Position numbers and translations under genes: made by a program. This document shows, in pieces, positions 35,823 to 44,125 of a DNA stretch of 64,000 bases. The notes beneath the pieces were generated by a model, which ran no database searches, was not told the DNA's origin, and saw nothing but the letters and a program-made list of their open reading frames with translations. Position 1 is the first letter of the stretch, and each line of letters begins with the position of its first letter. This stretch comes from Claveliimonas monacensis (lineage in GTDB: Bacteria; Bacillota; Clostridia; Lachnospirales; Lachnospiraceae), in contig NZ_JADCKL010000008.1 in assembly GCF_014982975.1 (NCBI RefSeq), forward strand, positions 1-64,000, in the 5' to 3' direction.

Positions 35823-36497
35823 TTACAAATCTTCCTTCAAAATAGCCTGTACAGGTTTTTTTGTGCGGGGAAGCCAGAACTGTACAAGAGGGCCTGTCAG
35901 AAAGACCGCAGTCAGCGTGCCGGCGCCCACTGTGCCGCCCAGGAGAAAGCCGAGCACGACAAAGAAGAGGTCGCAGCCCACCCGCACCCATCGGAACTGC
36001 ACAGACTTGATCTTGTCAGACAGGATCACAGCCACCAGGTCATTGGGGCCGGTGCCCGCATTACTGTTGATGACAATGGACATGCCGGCGGATAAAATAA
36101 CGCAGCCAAGGAGCATGCTCACGATGCGAAGGGCCATGCCGGCCTGTGGGTTGATCCATCCGCCCAGAAGCCAGGTGAAAAGATCGATGATGGGGCCGCC
36201 GCAGAAAGCGCAGACAACGGTTCCGGGCTTCACATATCCTTTTGTTCCAAGAAGCATGAGGATCATAAGGATACAAAGAACGATAACATGTACTGTTCCG
36301 ACAGTAAGACCGGACAGGCGGGACAGCCCCTGTATGAAGACAGTGAACGTATCCGTCCCCAGTTCTGAAAGGAGGAAGAGCGTCACTCCCAGGTGGGCGG
36401 TGATGAGTCCTGCCAGCAGGATGGCCAGAGCCTTTGCCCAGCCGGACACACTCCTTCCTGAAGTGTCAGATGCAAATGTTTGCTTTTTGATTTCCAT
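35823..36497 (-). CDS. YitT/YczE-like multi-pass membrane protein
   Basis: The 224-residue integral membrane protein has about five hydrophobic helices and the segments LGVTLFLLSELGTDTFTVFI and NSNAGTGPNDLVAVILSDK. The paired GTDxF/GTGPxD pattern is typical of YitT/YczE-like (DUF6198) membrane proteins, whose function is unknown. The ATG at 36497 follows GGGAGATC; the longer frame to 36620 has no start signal. It is monocistronic. Confidence 0.8.
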   Translation of the reverse strand: MEIKKQTFASDTSGRSVSGWAKALAILLAGLITAHLGVTLFLLSELGTDTFTVFIQGLSRLSGLTVGTVHVIVLCILMILMLLGTKGYVKPGTVVCAFCGGPIIDLFTWLLGGWINPQAGMALRIVSMLLGCVILSAGMSIVINSNAGTGPNDLVAVILSDKIKSVQFRWVRVGCDLFFVVLGFLLGGTVGAGTLTAVFLTGPLVQFWLPRTKKPVQAILKEDL

Positions 36498-36602
36498 AAT
36501 AGACAGATCTCCCGGAAAAATTTCATTTCTATATATAATAAGGCATATGCAGGGGATTGGCAATGGTATCTGGCTTCGTTTCGAAAAGTTCCGCAGGCAA
36601 CG

Positions 36603-36744
36603 AAAACCCGCTAACCACAAGGGCTAACGGGCTTCGTCGTTGTTATAGTTATCTAAAGGAATGAGAGTAAAGTGTGATGCCATTCTGCCAGGCATCTGTA
36701 CTTAATGAGGGGGGAAGATAGTTGATGTGTTCTTCAACTATCTG
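36603..36744 (-). ncRNA. Tandem small RNA, copy A
   Basis: A minus-strand unit with TATAAT (36751-36756) and TTTGGAC (36769-36775) upstream. The predicted 5' end coincides with a 10-pair hairpin (36716-36743). After it come an unpaired C-rich run complementary to GAGGGGGG, a variable hairpin with GATGCC/GGCATC arms (36676-36696), the conserved string ACTTTACTCTCATTCCTTT, and an intrinsic terminator (36603-36631, TTTT at 36603-36606). It is about 140 bases long. Copy B repeats the layout. No known family is assigned. Confidence 0.62.
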
Positions 36745-36884
36745 AGATTTATTATAGAAGGAAAATATGTCCAAAGTATGGAGGAAAACTTAAAGAACAC
36801 GAAAAATTCTTAAAGTGAGATTAAGAAAATCTAAAAAACCTTTTCGGGGCAGCAGGGCAATGATCTTTTTGAGGGGATGACAGC

Positions 36885-37035
36885 AAAAGACCCGCCAGCC
36901 TTTCCGGCCGCGGGTCCATCTGTTTTATAGTTATTAAAAGGAATGAGAGTAAAGTGTGGTGCAACGAAGGGGAGGACCCTTCGTTGCGTCTACTTTATGA
37001 GGGGGGAGATAGTTGATGTGTTCTTCAACTATCTG
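36885..37035 (-). ncRNA. Tandem small RNA, copy B
   Basis: The second copy has TATAAT at 37042-37047, an identical 5' hairpin (37007-37034) and the same C-rich run. Its variable hairpin has a different 11-pair stem (36961-36971 with 36977-36987). The conserved ACTTTACTCTCATTCCTTT and its own terminator (36885-36916, TTTT at 36885-36888) follow. The constant parts match copy A almost base for base, while the middle hairpin is unrelated in sequence. Confidence 0.62.
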
Positions 37036-37151
37036 ACACTTATTATAGAGAGAAAATGTGTCCAAAATGTGTTTATTAAATGAAGAAAGAAGAAAAAATA
37101 TTAAAAACCTCTTAACTGGAACAGGAAAATAAAGATCAGGAAAGATTTTTC

Positions 37152-37182
37152 TTGACTGTATGACCGCTGCACACTTTATGCT
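37152..37182 (+). promoter_or_regulatory. MerR-type promoter with long spacer
   Basis: TTGACT (37152-37157) and TATGCT (37177-37182) are 19 bases apart. Spacers of 19-20 bases are characteristic of promoters that MerR-family proteins open by twisting DNA. The first gene downstream encodes a MerR domain. Confidence 0.6.
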
Positions 37183-37210
37183 AAGATGGAAAGCAAGAGG
37201 AGGTGGGAGC

Positions 37211-39094
37211 GTGAATACCCAGCAGGTAGAACAGATGACAGGGATATCACGGCAGAACATCCGCTACTATGAAAAAGAGGGGCTCCTGTCCCCGAAGAGG
37301 GATGAGGGGAACGGCTACAGGATCTACTCCCGGGAGGATGTGGAGATCCTGAAGCGTGTCAAGATGCTGCGCATGCTGGGCATGCAGCTGGATGTGATAC
37401 GGAGTGTCCTGCATGGCGAGGAGAGTCTTGAGGAGGCAGTGGTCAGGCAGAGAGAGAGGCTGTTAGAACATCAAAAGCAGCTGAAAGCGGCGGCGGACAT
37501 GTGCGAGAAGATCAGGCGGATGGGAGAGAAGGACCTTGATGTGGATGCCTGCCTGGAGCAGATGGAGGCCATGGAGCGCCAGGGAGGCATGTTTGCCAGG
37601 TTCCGGGATGACTATAAGAAGGCGGCTGAGTGGGAAGACAAGAAAGAATTTAGTTTCTATGTTGACGCAAATATAAAGACAAAGGAAGAAATCCTGCGCA
37701 GTGTCTGGGAGTATGGACAGACTCATGGCATGGAGCTGCAGAAGGTGCACGGCAGGGAGGAGGCCCTTTTCCTGGCAGACGGGCAGATGTATCGGGCCGC
37801 CTGCCTGCGGCTGCGGCCCCGGGAGAGGGGGAAGGAGGAAGAAACAAAGCGGCGGGCTTTGATCGTGTGCCGCAGATGCACTCGGGAAAAGCGCACCGGC
37901 CGCGTGCGGTTCCTCCAGGCAGTGCATATTGTCCTGCGCAATATCAGGAGGCAGAAGAAAAGGAGCGCCCTGCAGGTGCTGGTGTGCATGGCGGCTGTAT
38001 GTTTCGGCATGCTCTACCAGGACAACATCGACGGCAGCAGGCAGCAGCTTGCAGAGCTGGATGAGATTTACACAGTGAGCGGCGAAGTGTGGAACTACAA
38101 TGGATCCATGAACTCCGGACTCCGGATCGCAGGGAAGTATGCGGATGCCCTGCGGGAGAGCCCCTATCTGGGAGAGATGGAGGAGAAAGTGGATCTGAAC
38201 GCAGTGTTATTGGGGGAGCAGGAGGAAGTTCCGGCGCAGGCGGCGGGCATCAACTGCCTGGCCGCGGGGGAGCTGGAGCCGGGAGATGTGACCTGGGAGG
38301 ATGAGGGGGAGAGTCTGGATGGTACCTGGTGCGTTATGGACAAGACTTTTATGGAAAAGCGGGGGCTGGAACTGGGGGATCAGGTGACGGCAGAGATTTC
38401 CGGCTACCAGGAAGATGAGATGGCGGTGGTGCTGCTCACGGTACCCCTCTGCACTGTTAAGCTCGAGATCGCCGGGTACGCCGACCTGGCTGCGGAGGAT
38501 GTGCTGTGTCCGCTCAGTGAAGCCAGACAGTGGTTTGATGATGGGGGCGTGGAATACATGCCATCCAGGATGCGCTTTGAGATAAAAGATGCAGGGAAAC
38601 TCAACGCTTTCAAAAAGGAGATGGATGAGGCCGGGTTCATGGAGGTCACGGCGGGTTTTGGCGCCACGGGCATATATAAGGGCAATGCCCTTGTGGTGGA
38701 CGACAGGGCCTATGTGGAGGCGGCCAGGAGTATTGAGAAAAATATACGATTTTTGATGGCCTTCTACCCGCTGGTACTGGCGCTTATGATGGTGACAGGC
38801 TACATTGTCTCCTGTCTGGTGATGCAGGACCGGCGGATGGAGCTGGCTGTCATGCGGGCTCTGGGAACCGGCAGGAGGAGGGTGTTCCTCCAGATATTTT
38901 CGGAGCATGTGCTGATGGCGGCTGCCGGGTGTGCCTGCGGCGCCCTGGTCTGCCTGGCGGCGGGAACGGGAAGCCCGGGTGCTTTTTTCCGGGTGGCAGG
39001 TGCGTTTCTTTTGTGCTACAGTGCGGGGGCCTGTGTCAGCCTTGCCGTGGCAGGGCGGTTCAGTGTGATTGCCGCACTTATGGGAAAGGAGTAG
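37211..39094 (+). CDS. MerR DNA-binding domain fused to FtsX-type ABC permease
   Basis: The 627-residue chain starts with a complete MerR winged helix (QVEQMTGISRQNIRYYEKEG, then residues 31-70 with GNGYRIYSREDVEIL) and a dimerisation coiled coil at about 75-105. A soluble linker runs to about 230. Then comes an FtsX/MacB-like permease: first helix about 252-268, a large outer domain, and three C-terminal helices (from LMAFYPLVLALMMVTGYIVS). GTG at 37211 follows GAGGAGG. It forms an operon with an ABC ATPase and a second FtsX permease. The fusion suggests the transporter itself reports on its substrate to its own promoter; this is inference. Confidence 0.85.
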   Translation: MNTQQVEQMTGISRQNIRYYEKEGLLSPKRDEGNGYRIYSREDVEILKRVKMLRMLGMQLDVIRSVLHGEESLEEAVVRQRERLLEHQKQLKAAADMCEKIRRMGEKDLDVDACLEQMEAMERQGGMFARFRDDYKKAAEWEDKKEFSFYVDANIKTKEEILRSVWEYGQTHGMELQKVHGREEALFLADGQMYRAACLRLRPRERGKEEETKRRALIVCRRCTREKRTGRVRFLQAVHIVLRNIRRQKKRSALQVLVCMAAVCFGMLYQDNIDGSRQQLAELDEIYTVSGEVWNYNGSMNSGLRIAGKYADALRESPYLGEMEEKVDLNAVLLGEQEEVPAQAAGINCLAAGELEPGDVTWEDEGESLDGTWCVMDKTFMEKRGLELGDQVTAEISGYQEDEMAVVLLTVPLCTVKLEIAGYADLAAEDVLCPLSEARQWFDDGGVEYMPSRMRFEIKDAGKLNAFKKEMDEAGFMEVTAGFGATGIYKGNALVVDDRAYVEAARSIEKNIRFLMAFYPLVLALMMVTGYIVSCLVMQDRRMELAVMRALGTGRRRVFLQIFSEHVLMAAAGCACGALVCLAAGTGSPGAFFRVAGAFLLCYSAGACVSLAVAGRFSVIAALMGKE

Positions 39095-39098
39095 AGAG

Positions 39099-39773
39099 AT
39101 GGAGAGGATCAAAGTGGAGGATGTAAGCTACTCTTACATCAGCAAATATCAGAAGATAGACGCGCTGCGACAGGTGTCCTGCTCTTTTGATGAGGGGAAG
39201 CTGTATGCGGTGATCGGGGAGTCGGGAAGCGGCAAGAGCACGCTCTTGTCTTTGCTGGCAGGCCTGGACCTCCCGTCCGAGGGGACGATCTACATAGATG
39301 GGGAGGACCTGGCGTCCATGGACCGGGACGCCTACCGGCGGGACAAGGCATCTGTTGTCTACCAGTCCTTCCATCTCTTTCCCCTCCTGACAGCCCTGGA
39401 GAATGTGATGTATCCCCTGGAGCTCAAAGGCGTCCCGGGCAGGGAGGCGAGGAGGCGGGCCATGGACTGCATCGCCCAGGCCGGGCTCCCGGAGAAGATC
39501 CTGCGCCAGTACCCGAAGATGATGAGCGGCGGCGAGCAGCAGAGGGTGGCCATCGCCCGGGCCCTGGCGGCGGAGGGGGACATCCTCCTGGCGGATGAGC
39601 CCACAGGCAATCTGGACACGGAGAATGAGGAGATCATAGCAGGACTCCTTTTGGAGTGTGCCCATGAGAAGGGCTACACAGTGGTGCTGGTGACCCACAG
39701 CCTGGAGCTGGCCCGGAAAGCGGATGTGATCTACAGGATGAAGGATGGAAGGATGATGAGATATGATCGTTAG
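39099..39773 (+). CDS. ABC transporter ATP-binding protein (MacB/LolD-like)
   Basis: The 224-residue ATPase has Walker A GESGSGKST, the Q-loop region VYQSFHLFPLLTALENV, signature MSGGEQQRVAIARAL and Walker B DILLADEPTGNLDTE followed by the switch His in VTHSLELA. The set is typical of ATPases that serve FtsX-type permeases in peptide, antibiotic or lipoprotein export. ATG at 39099 follows GGAAAGGAG, five bases after the permease stop; an earlier in-frame ATG is inside that gene. The end overlaps the next permease by 11 bases. Confidence 0.95.
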   Translation: MERIKVEDVSYSYISKYQKIDALRQVSCSFDEGKLYAVIGESGSGKSTLLSLLAGLDLPSEGTIYIDGEDLASMDRDAYRRDKASVVYQSFHLFPLLTALENVMYPLELKGVPGREARRRAMDCIAQAGLPEKILRQYPKMMSGGEQQRVAIARALAAEGDILLADEPTGNLDTENEEIIAGLLLECAHEKGYTVVLVTHSLELARKADVIYRMKDGRMMRYDR

Positions 39774-41634
39774 GAACAGTCTGCGGCAGATGCGCAGGAC
39801 CCCTTTGCGGACGGCGGTCTTCTTTTTCCTTATTCTGGCAGCCACGGCTATGCTGGCAGTGGGGATCAATCTGTGGAACATCAACCGGGAGAGCATCCGG
39901 GAGCTGGAGCAGGGGTTCACAACAATCGGCACTGTGGAGCAGCGCAGGGAGACATCCAGCTACGAGGCGGTCTGGGATGCTCGGGAGAAAGACTACACTT
40001 ACAGGGCGCAGCAGGATTACGGGAGATGGGTAAGTACAGAAGAACTGGACTTTGAGGGGGCGGACTACATCATAAAGCCGGAAAGGAAAGTGTTCTTTGG
40101 CGCCTATATGGAGGACAGCGTCCTCTACAATGTGCAGCCGGACTATGATACAGACTATTACCTGGAGTCCACCAACCAGCAGATCACGGTGGAGGCAGTG
40201 CCCTATGAGACAGGAGTGGCAGCGCCCATCAAGGTGAAGGTGGCAAGGCTTTTGGAGGGAAATGAGAATCTGTTCCTGGGAGACCTGTGGGTGTGCGACC
40301 ACTACAACCCGGATCCTCCCGTGCTGGAGGCGGGCAAACGGTACATCATGTGCATATACAGCAGCCCGGACCGCCACGGGACAGACAACGACGCGGACTT
40401 GGCAGGGGAGTATCAGATCTCCCACATCACCTGCGACCAGTACACGCCGGAGGGAGAGAAGGTGGAGGGCAGCTTTGAGGAGCTGTCTGTGGACGAGGTG
40501 ACGGAGGGGTTCTACGAGACAGAGCGGGGACAGCAGTGGCTGAACATTCTGGATGAGAACTACATAGCTGTCAACACGATCCCTGTTCAGCCGGTCAGCA
40601 GCCTGGATCTTCTGTTGGGATTTTACACGGACAATGCCTCTGTGCAAAAAGGAAGGGAGATCACAGAGGAGGAATTTGCATCGGGGGAGGATGTGTGCCT
40701 GGTGTCAGATCTGTTTGCCAGGATGAACGGCCTGGAGGTGGGAGATGAGTTACGGCTGCCTCTCATTTACGCAGCCTACACCTCACCGGCCCAGAGCTAC
40801 CTGCCCTCCGGGGGTGGGGGTGCGCCGCCGGGCAGACTCATAAATGCCCAGGGGGAGCTCTATGATGCGTTTGACGAGGACACTTACAAGATCGTGGGGA
40901 TCTACACCCAGAAGATACGCCAGGACGGGGCCAGGGACGCTCTGGGGTTCAATGAGGTGATCGTGCCGGAGCGCTCTGTGGAGGGGGATTGGTCCGACCA
41001 CATCGTGAGCGCGGCCCCTATGAGCGCCAGCAATACGACCTTCCAGATTCCCAATGGCAGCATCCGCTCCTACATGGAGAAATTCCGGACCCTGGGGCTG
41101 GATCAGCTTGAAATCCGCTTCTACGACGACGGGTACACAGACCTGGAGGAGGGGATTGAGAACCGGCGGATCACGTCGGGTGTCCTGCTTGCAGGGGGGA
41201 GTCTTATGACGGTCCTGGTGCTGGCCCTCTTTGGGCACCTCTATATCTCCCGGCAGGAGAGGCGCACGGCGATCGAGAGGAGCCTTGGCCTTACAAAGAA
41301 GGGCTGCGCCGTCTCGCTTTTGTCAGGAATGCTGCTCCTTACTGCCGCAGGCGTGCTGGCAGGCGGCTGCGCGGGAGCCCTTCTTACGGAGGCGGCCGCT
41401 GGACAGACAGAGGCGGGCAGCTTCCATGATATCATGTTCAGCAGCGGCGCCCTGGAGACAGAGGAGGAGGCAGGTGCCGAGGCTCAGGAGATGACGAAGA
41501 AGAGCCAGCCTGCTGCGGGAGGCGCGGCGGCTGCGGCAGCTGTCTTTGTGCTGGCATCGGCGATCACCGGTGGTTTCATGCGGCGGAATCTAAAAAGGGA
41601 GCCTCTGGCGCTGCTGGAAAACTATGACGAGTAG
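39763..41634 (+). CDS. FtsX-type ABC transporter permease
   Basis: The 623-residue membrane protein has one N-terminal helix (FFFLILAATAMLAVGINLW), an outer domain of about 430 residues, and three C-terminal helices starting at GVLLAGGSLMTVLVLALFGH, the topology of FtsX/MacB-like permeases. RTAIERSLGLTKKGC is the cytoplasmic loop equivalent to the conserved RxxxG coupling region. It overlaps the ATPase gene and completes the exporter with the MerR-permease protein, presumably as a heterodimer. The substrate is unknown; such pairs often remove antimicrobial peptides. Confidence 0.9.
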   Translation: MIVRNSLRQMRRTPLRTAVFFFLILAATAMLAVGINLWNINRESIRELEQGFTTIGTVEQRRETSSYEAVWDAREKDYTYRAQQDYGRWVSTEELDFEGADYIIKPERKVFFGAYMEDSVLYNVQPDYDTDYYLESTNQQITVEAVPYETGVAAPIKVKVARLLEGNENLFLGDLWVCDHYNPDPPVLEAGKRYIMCIYSSPDRHGTDNDADLAGEYQISHITCDQYTPEGEKVEGSFEELSVDEVTEGFYETERGQQWLNILDENYIAVNTIPVQPVSSLDLLLGFYTDNASVQKGREITEEEFASGEDVCLVSDLFARMNGLEVGDELRLPLIYAAYTSPAQSYLPSGGGGAPPGRLINAQGELYDAFDEDTYKIVGIYTQKIRQDGARDALGFNEVIVPERSVEGDWSDHIVSAAPMSASNTTFQIPNGSIRSYMEKFRTLGLDQLEIRFYDDGYTDLEEGIENRRITSGVLLAGGSLMTVLVLALFGHLYISRQERRTAIERSLGLTKKGCAVSLLSGMLLLTAAGVLAGGCAGALLTEAAAGQTEAGSFHDIMFSSGALETEEEAGAEAQEMTKKSQPAAGGAAAAAAVFVLASAITGGFMRRNLKREPLALLENYDE

Positions 41635-41677
41635 GAGCCCTGGAGACAGAGGGCAGATAAGATACAGAACAAAAGGA

Positions 41678-41722
41678 GACAGGCTGTGCCGGCTTTTGGG
41701 AGCTGGCACAGCCTGTCTGTCA
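41678..41722. terminator. Long hairpin after the ABC operon
   Basis: GACAGGCTGTGCC and GGCACAGCCTGTC form a perfect 13-pair stem. No T run follows on the plus strand, so termination there may need Rho or be inefficient. Confidence 0.5.
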
Positions 41723-42037
41723 AAGAAGAGAAAACTGCAAGGGGAAGGACCGGGTTTGTAAAAAACGGGGAAATACCACCGCGATTTACGGGGGAAGATG
41801 GAGGTATTGTATATTTTAAAAAACTGCGGCGGAGAAAAAATCTGTCGAAATGACGAAAATGAAAATCTAAAAAAGTGATAAATTGGTAAAAAATAATCTT
41901 GAAAAAACTGCAGCTGGGGATGGGACGGATTTCCTTGCAAAAAACACATAATTTTGCGGAGGAGAAGAAAGAAAAAAGCAGAAAAAATCCATAAAAAACA
42001 GGCGAAGCTCCGGCGCGTGAACCGGGCGCAAAATTTA
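41723..42037. other. AT-rich intergenic stretch before the ATP synthase promoter
   Basis: About 310 bases with many A runs and no ORF with a ribosome binding site. The atpI and atpZ genes sometimes found here are absent. I see no RNA gene. Confidence 0.5.
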
Positions 42038-42066
42038 TTGACAAATGTATTTGTTAGCAGTAATAT
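42038..42066 (+). promoter_or_regulatory. ATP synthase operon promoter
   Basis: TTGACA (42038-42043), a 17-base spacer and TAATAT (42061-42066) form a near-consensus sigma-A promoter about 50 bases before atpB. Confidence 0.88.
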
Positions 42067-42124
42067 TCACAGGAAAAAATAAGAGAAGGAAGGGGATAGT
42101 ACGGGAGAATTAACAGAAAAACTG

Positions 42125-42787
42125 ATGGAAGAGCTGAACTGTACGCCGGTTTTCGAGATTCCCGTTTTCGGCGGTATCGCCGTAAATGAGTCCATTGTTG
42201 TGACGTGGATTATCATGGCGGTTCTGACGGTACTGTCTGTCATCTTTGTCAGAAACTTAAGAGTGGAGAATCCGGGAAAAGTCCAACTTGTACTGGAGTC
42301 AGCGATCGGATGGGCGCAGGATTTCTTTGAAGGCATCATTGGAAAAGAAAACAGGCGCTATGTCCCTTATCTGATCACTGTGGCCCTCTACCTTGCAGTT
42401 TCAAACCTGATCGGGCTGACAGGCTTTAAACCACCGACAAAGGATCTGAATGTGACGGCGGCGCTGGCCATTATGAGTATGCTTCTGATCGAGTATTCAG
42501 GCATACACAGGAATGGTCTGAAGCACTGGGCAGGGCACTTCGCCAAACCGGTTCCCTTTGTGGCGCCGATCATGGTGATGGAGATTTTTATCCGGCCTCT
42601 GTCGCTGTGCATGCGTCTCTTCGGCAATATGCTGGGGGGATTTGTGGTAATGGAACTGGTCAAAGCAGTGGTTCCATTATTAGTACCTATTCCGTTGAGT
42701 TTCTATTTTGATATATTCGACGGACTTTTACAGGCGTATGTCTTTGTATTTCTGACTGCGCTTTTCATGAATGAAGAAATGGAATAA
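42125..42787 (+). CDS. atpB: ATP synthase F0 subunit a
   Basis: The 220-residue membrane subunit forms the ion half-channels of F1Fo. The essential arginine lies in [20 protein letters not shown], and the final helix [16 protein letters not shown] is typical. The annotated ATG at 42125 has a poor ribosome binding site. The strong AAGGAAGGGG upstream points instead to an in-frame ACG at 42101, which would add eight residues (starting GELTEKL after the initiator). It is first in atpBEFHAGDC. Confidence 0.94.
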   Translation: MEELNCTPVFEIPVFGGIAVNESIVVTWIIMAVLTVLSVIFVRNLRVENPGKVQLVLESAIGWAQDFFEGIIGKENRRYVPYLITVALYLAVSNLIGLTGFKPPTKDLNVTAALAIMSMLLIEYSGIHRNGLKHWAGHFAKPVPFVAPIMVMEIFIRPLSLCMRLFGNMLGGFVVMELVKAVVPLLVPIPLSFYFDIFDGLLQAYVFVFLTALFMNEEME

Positions 42788-42822
42788 TCAAGAAAAGAGT
42801 AAAGAAAAGGAGATTGAAAATT

Positions 42823-43050
42823 ATGTCAGGAACAATTATTGCAATCGGAGCAGCTATTGCTGTACTTACAGGTATTGGAGCAGGTGTTGGTATCGGTATT
42901 GCAACAGGAAAGGCAGCAGAGGCTATCGCAAGACAGCCTGAGGCAGAGAGCAAGATCAGCAAGACCCTGATCCTCGGATGTGCGCTTGCAGAGGCAACCG
43001 CTATTTACGGCTTTATTATCGGTCTTCTTATTATCTTCTTCCTGCAGTAG
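42823..43050 (+). CDS. atpE: ATP synthase F0 subunit c
   Basis: The 75-residue two-helix hairpin builds the rotor ring. The Gly-rich first helix [20 protein letters not shown], the ARQPE loop and Glu57 in [12 protein letters not shown] are canonical. The residue after the Glu is Ala, and the first helix lacks the Gln used in Na+-binding rings, so H+ coupling is more likely than Na+. ATG at 42823 follows AAAAGGAG; an upstream TTG is less likely. It lies 36 bases after atpB. Confidence 0.96.
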   Translation: MSGTIIAIGAAIAVLTGIGAGVGIGIATGKAAEAIARQPEAESKISKTLILGCALAEATAIYGFIIGLLIIFFLQ

Positions 43051-43102
43051 AAAATGTATGCAGATAAGCAAAGCTGATTACAGGAAAGGCAGGTACTAGG
43101 AA

Positions 43103-43606
43103 GTGCTGAGTTTAGACTTTAATTTTGTCCTGGAAATGATCAACCTGGTCATTCTTTATCTGCTGCTGCGCAAATTTCTCATCGGACCGGTCATGAATAT
43201 TATGGAAAAGCGCAGGGCCATGATCGCTGACGGTATCCAGAATGCCAACGACCAGCAGGCCAAGGCAATGGAGCTTAAAAGTCAGTATGAGGATGCCTTA
43301 AGCGGAGCAAAGGATGAATCCCGGCGCATGATAGAGCAGGCCAGGGCAGATGCGAAGAAGGAGTACGACCGTATTCTGAAAGACGCGGATGCCGAGGCGG
43401 GAAAGATCATGCAGACAGCCAGAGAAACCATTGACCTGGAAAGAGAACAGACACTCCGACAGATGAAGACAGAGGTCGCAGGGCTTGCCGTGGATGCTGC
43501 CAGAAAGATCGTGATGGACAGCTGCGGCGAGAAGGACAGCCAGGCAGTTTACGACCAATTTCTGAGAGAAGCAGGTGATTCCCATGAAGACAGCAAAGGC
43601 AAATAG
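43103..43606 (+). CDS. atpF: ATP synthase F0 subunit b
   Basis: The 167-residue peripheral-stalk protein has one N-terminal membrane helix (FVLEMINLVILYLLLRKFL) followed by a long charged helix for dimerisation and contact with the delta subunit. GTG is the start, with AGGAAAGGCAGG upstream. The last 23 bases overlap atpH, so the two stalk proteins are coupled. Confidence 0.95.
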   Translation: MLSLDFNFVLEMINLVILYLLLRKFLIGPVMNIMEKRRAMIADGIQNANDQQAKAMELKSQYEDALSGAKDESRRMIEQARADAKKEYDRILKDADAEAGKIMQTARETIDLEREQTLRQMKTEVAGLAVDAARKIVMDSCGEKDSQAVYDQFLREAGDSHEDSKGK

Positions 43607-44120
43607 CGGCGCGTACTGTTCTATGGCAGCCATCCGCTACGCAAAGGTGCTGTATGACATGGAGCTGCCGGAGGAAGTGATTGGGGAAGCGGAGGAAATC
43701 TTTGCAGACTCTTCTGAGCTTATTTCCGTTCTGGAGAGTCCCATCGTGACAAAAGAGGAAAAACATAAGGTGATCGACCGGATCTTTGACAAGAAGATCA
43801 GCACCTTTCTAAAAGTGACAACAGACTACGGAAAGGCTGGCATCATGCAGGAGATCTTCCGTGCATACCGCCAGTATAAAAACGAGATGGCCGGCATTGT
43901 GACCGCCCACCTGGCTTATGTGGTTCCTCCGACAGAAGAACAGAAAAAAGGTATGGAACAGTTTGTGTGCAGGGAATTTCATGCAAAGGGCGTGAGCTGG
44001 GAGATGGAAGAGCGCCCGTCGCTGATCGGCGGATTTCTTCTCCATGTGAATGGCCGGGAGTATGATTACAGCATGCAGGGACGGCTGAAACGATTAGAAC
44101 AAAAATTGACCTGGAGGTGA
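43584..44120 (+). CDS. atpH: ATP synthase F1 subunit delta
   Basis: The 178-residue subunit links b to the alpha crown. The pattern [18 protein letters not shown] with [21 protein letters not shown] and the closing [15 protein letters not shown] fits the OSCP/delta family. ATG at 43584 is preferred; an in-frame GTG three codons earlier overlaps the AGGTG ribosome binding site. It lies between atpF and atpA. Confidence 0.94.
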   Translation: MKTAKANSGAYCSMAAIRYAKVLYDMELPEEVIGEAEEIFADSSELISVLESPIVTKEEKHKVIDRIFDKKISTFLKVTTDYGKAGIMQEIFRAYRQYKNEMAGIVTAHLAYVVPPTEEQKKGMEQFVCREFHAKGVSWEMEERPSLIGGFLLHVNGREYDYSMQGRLKRLEQKLTWR

Positions 44121-44125
44121 AAAAC

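Noticed and set aside
36943-37083. A 46-codon plus-strand frame starting MRVKCGATKG
   Set aside because: It lies entirely over small RNA copy B. The matching frame in copy A stops after 14 codons, so the shared sequence is better explained by the minus-strand RNA.
41622-42044. A 140-codon Phe/Ser-rich minus-strand frame before the atp promoter
   Set aside because: It arises from A-rich intergenic DNA, has no start signal and covers the hairpin and promoter region.
42823-43050. Possible sodium-type c ring
   Set aside because: The Gln in helix 1 and the Ser/Thr after the key Glu needed for Na+ binding are not seen, so a proton ring is more likely.
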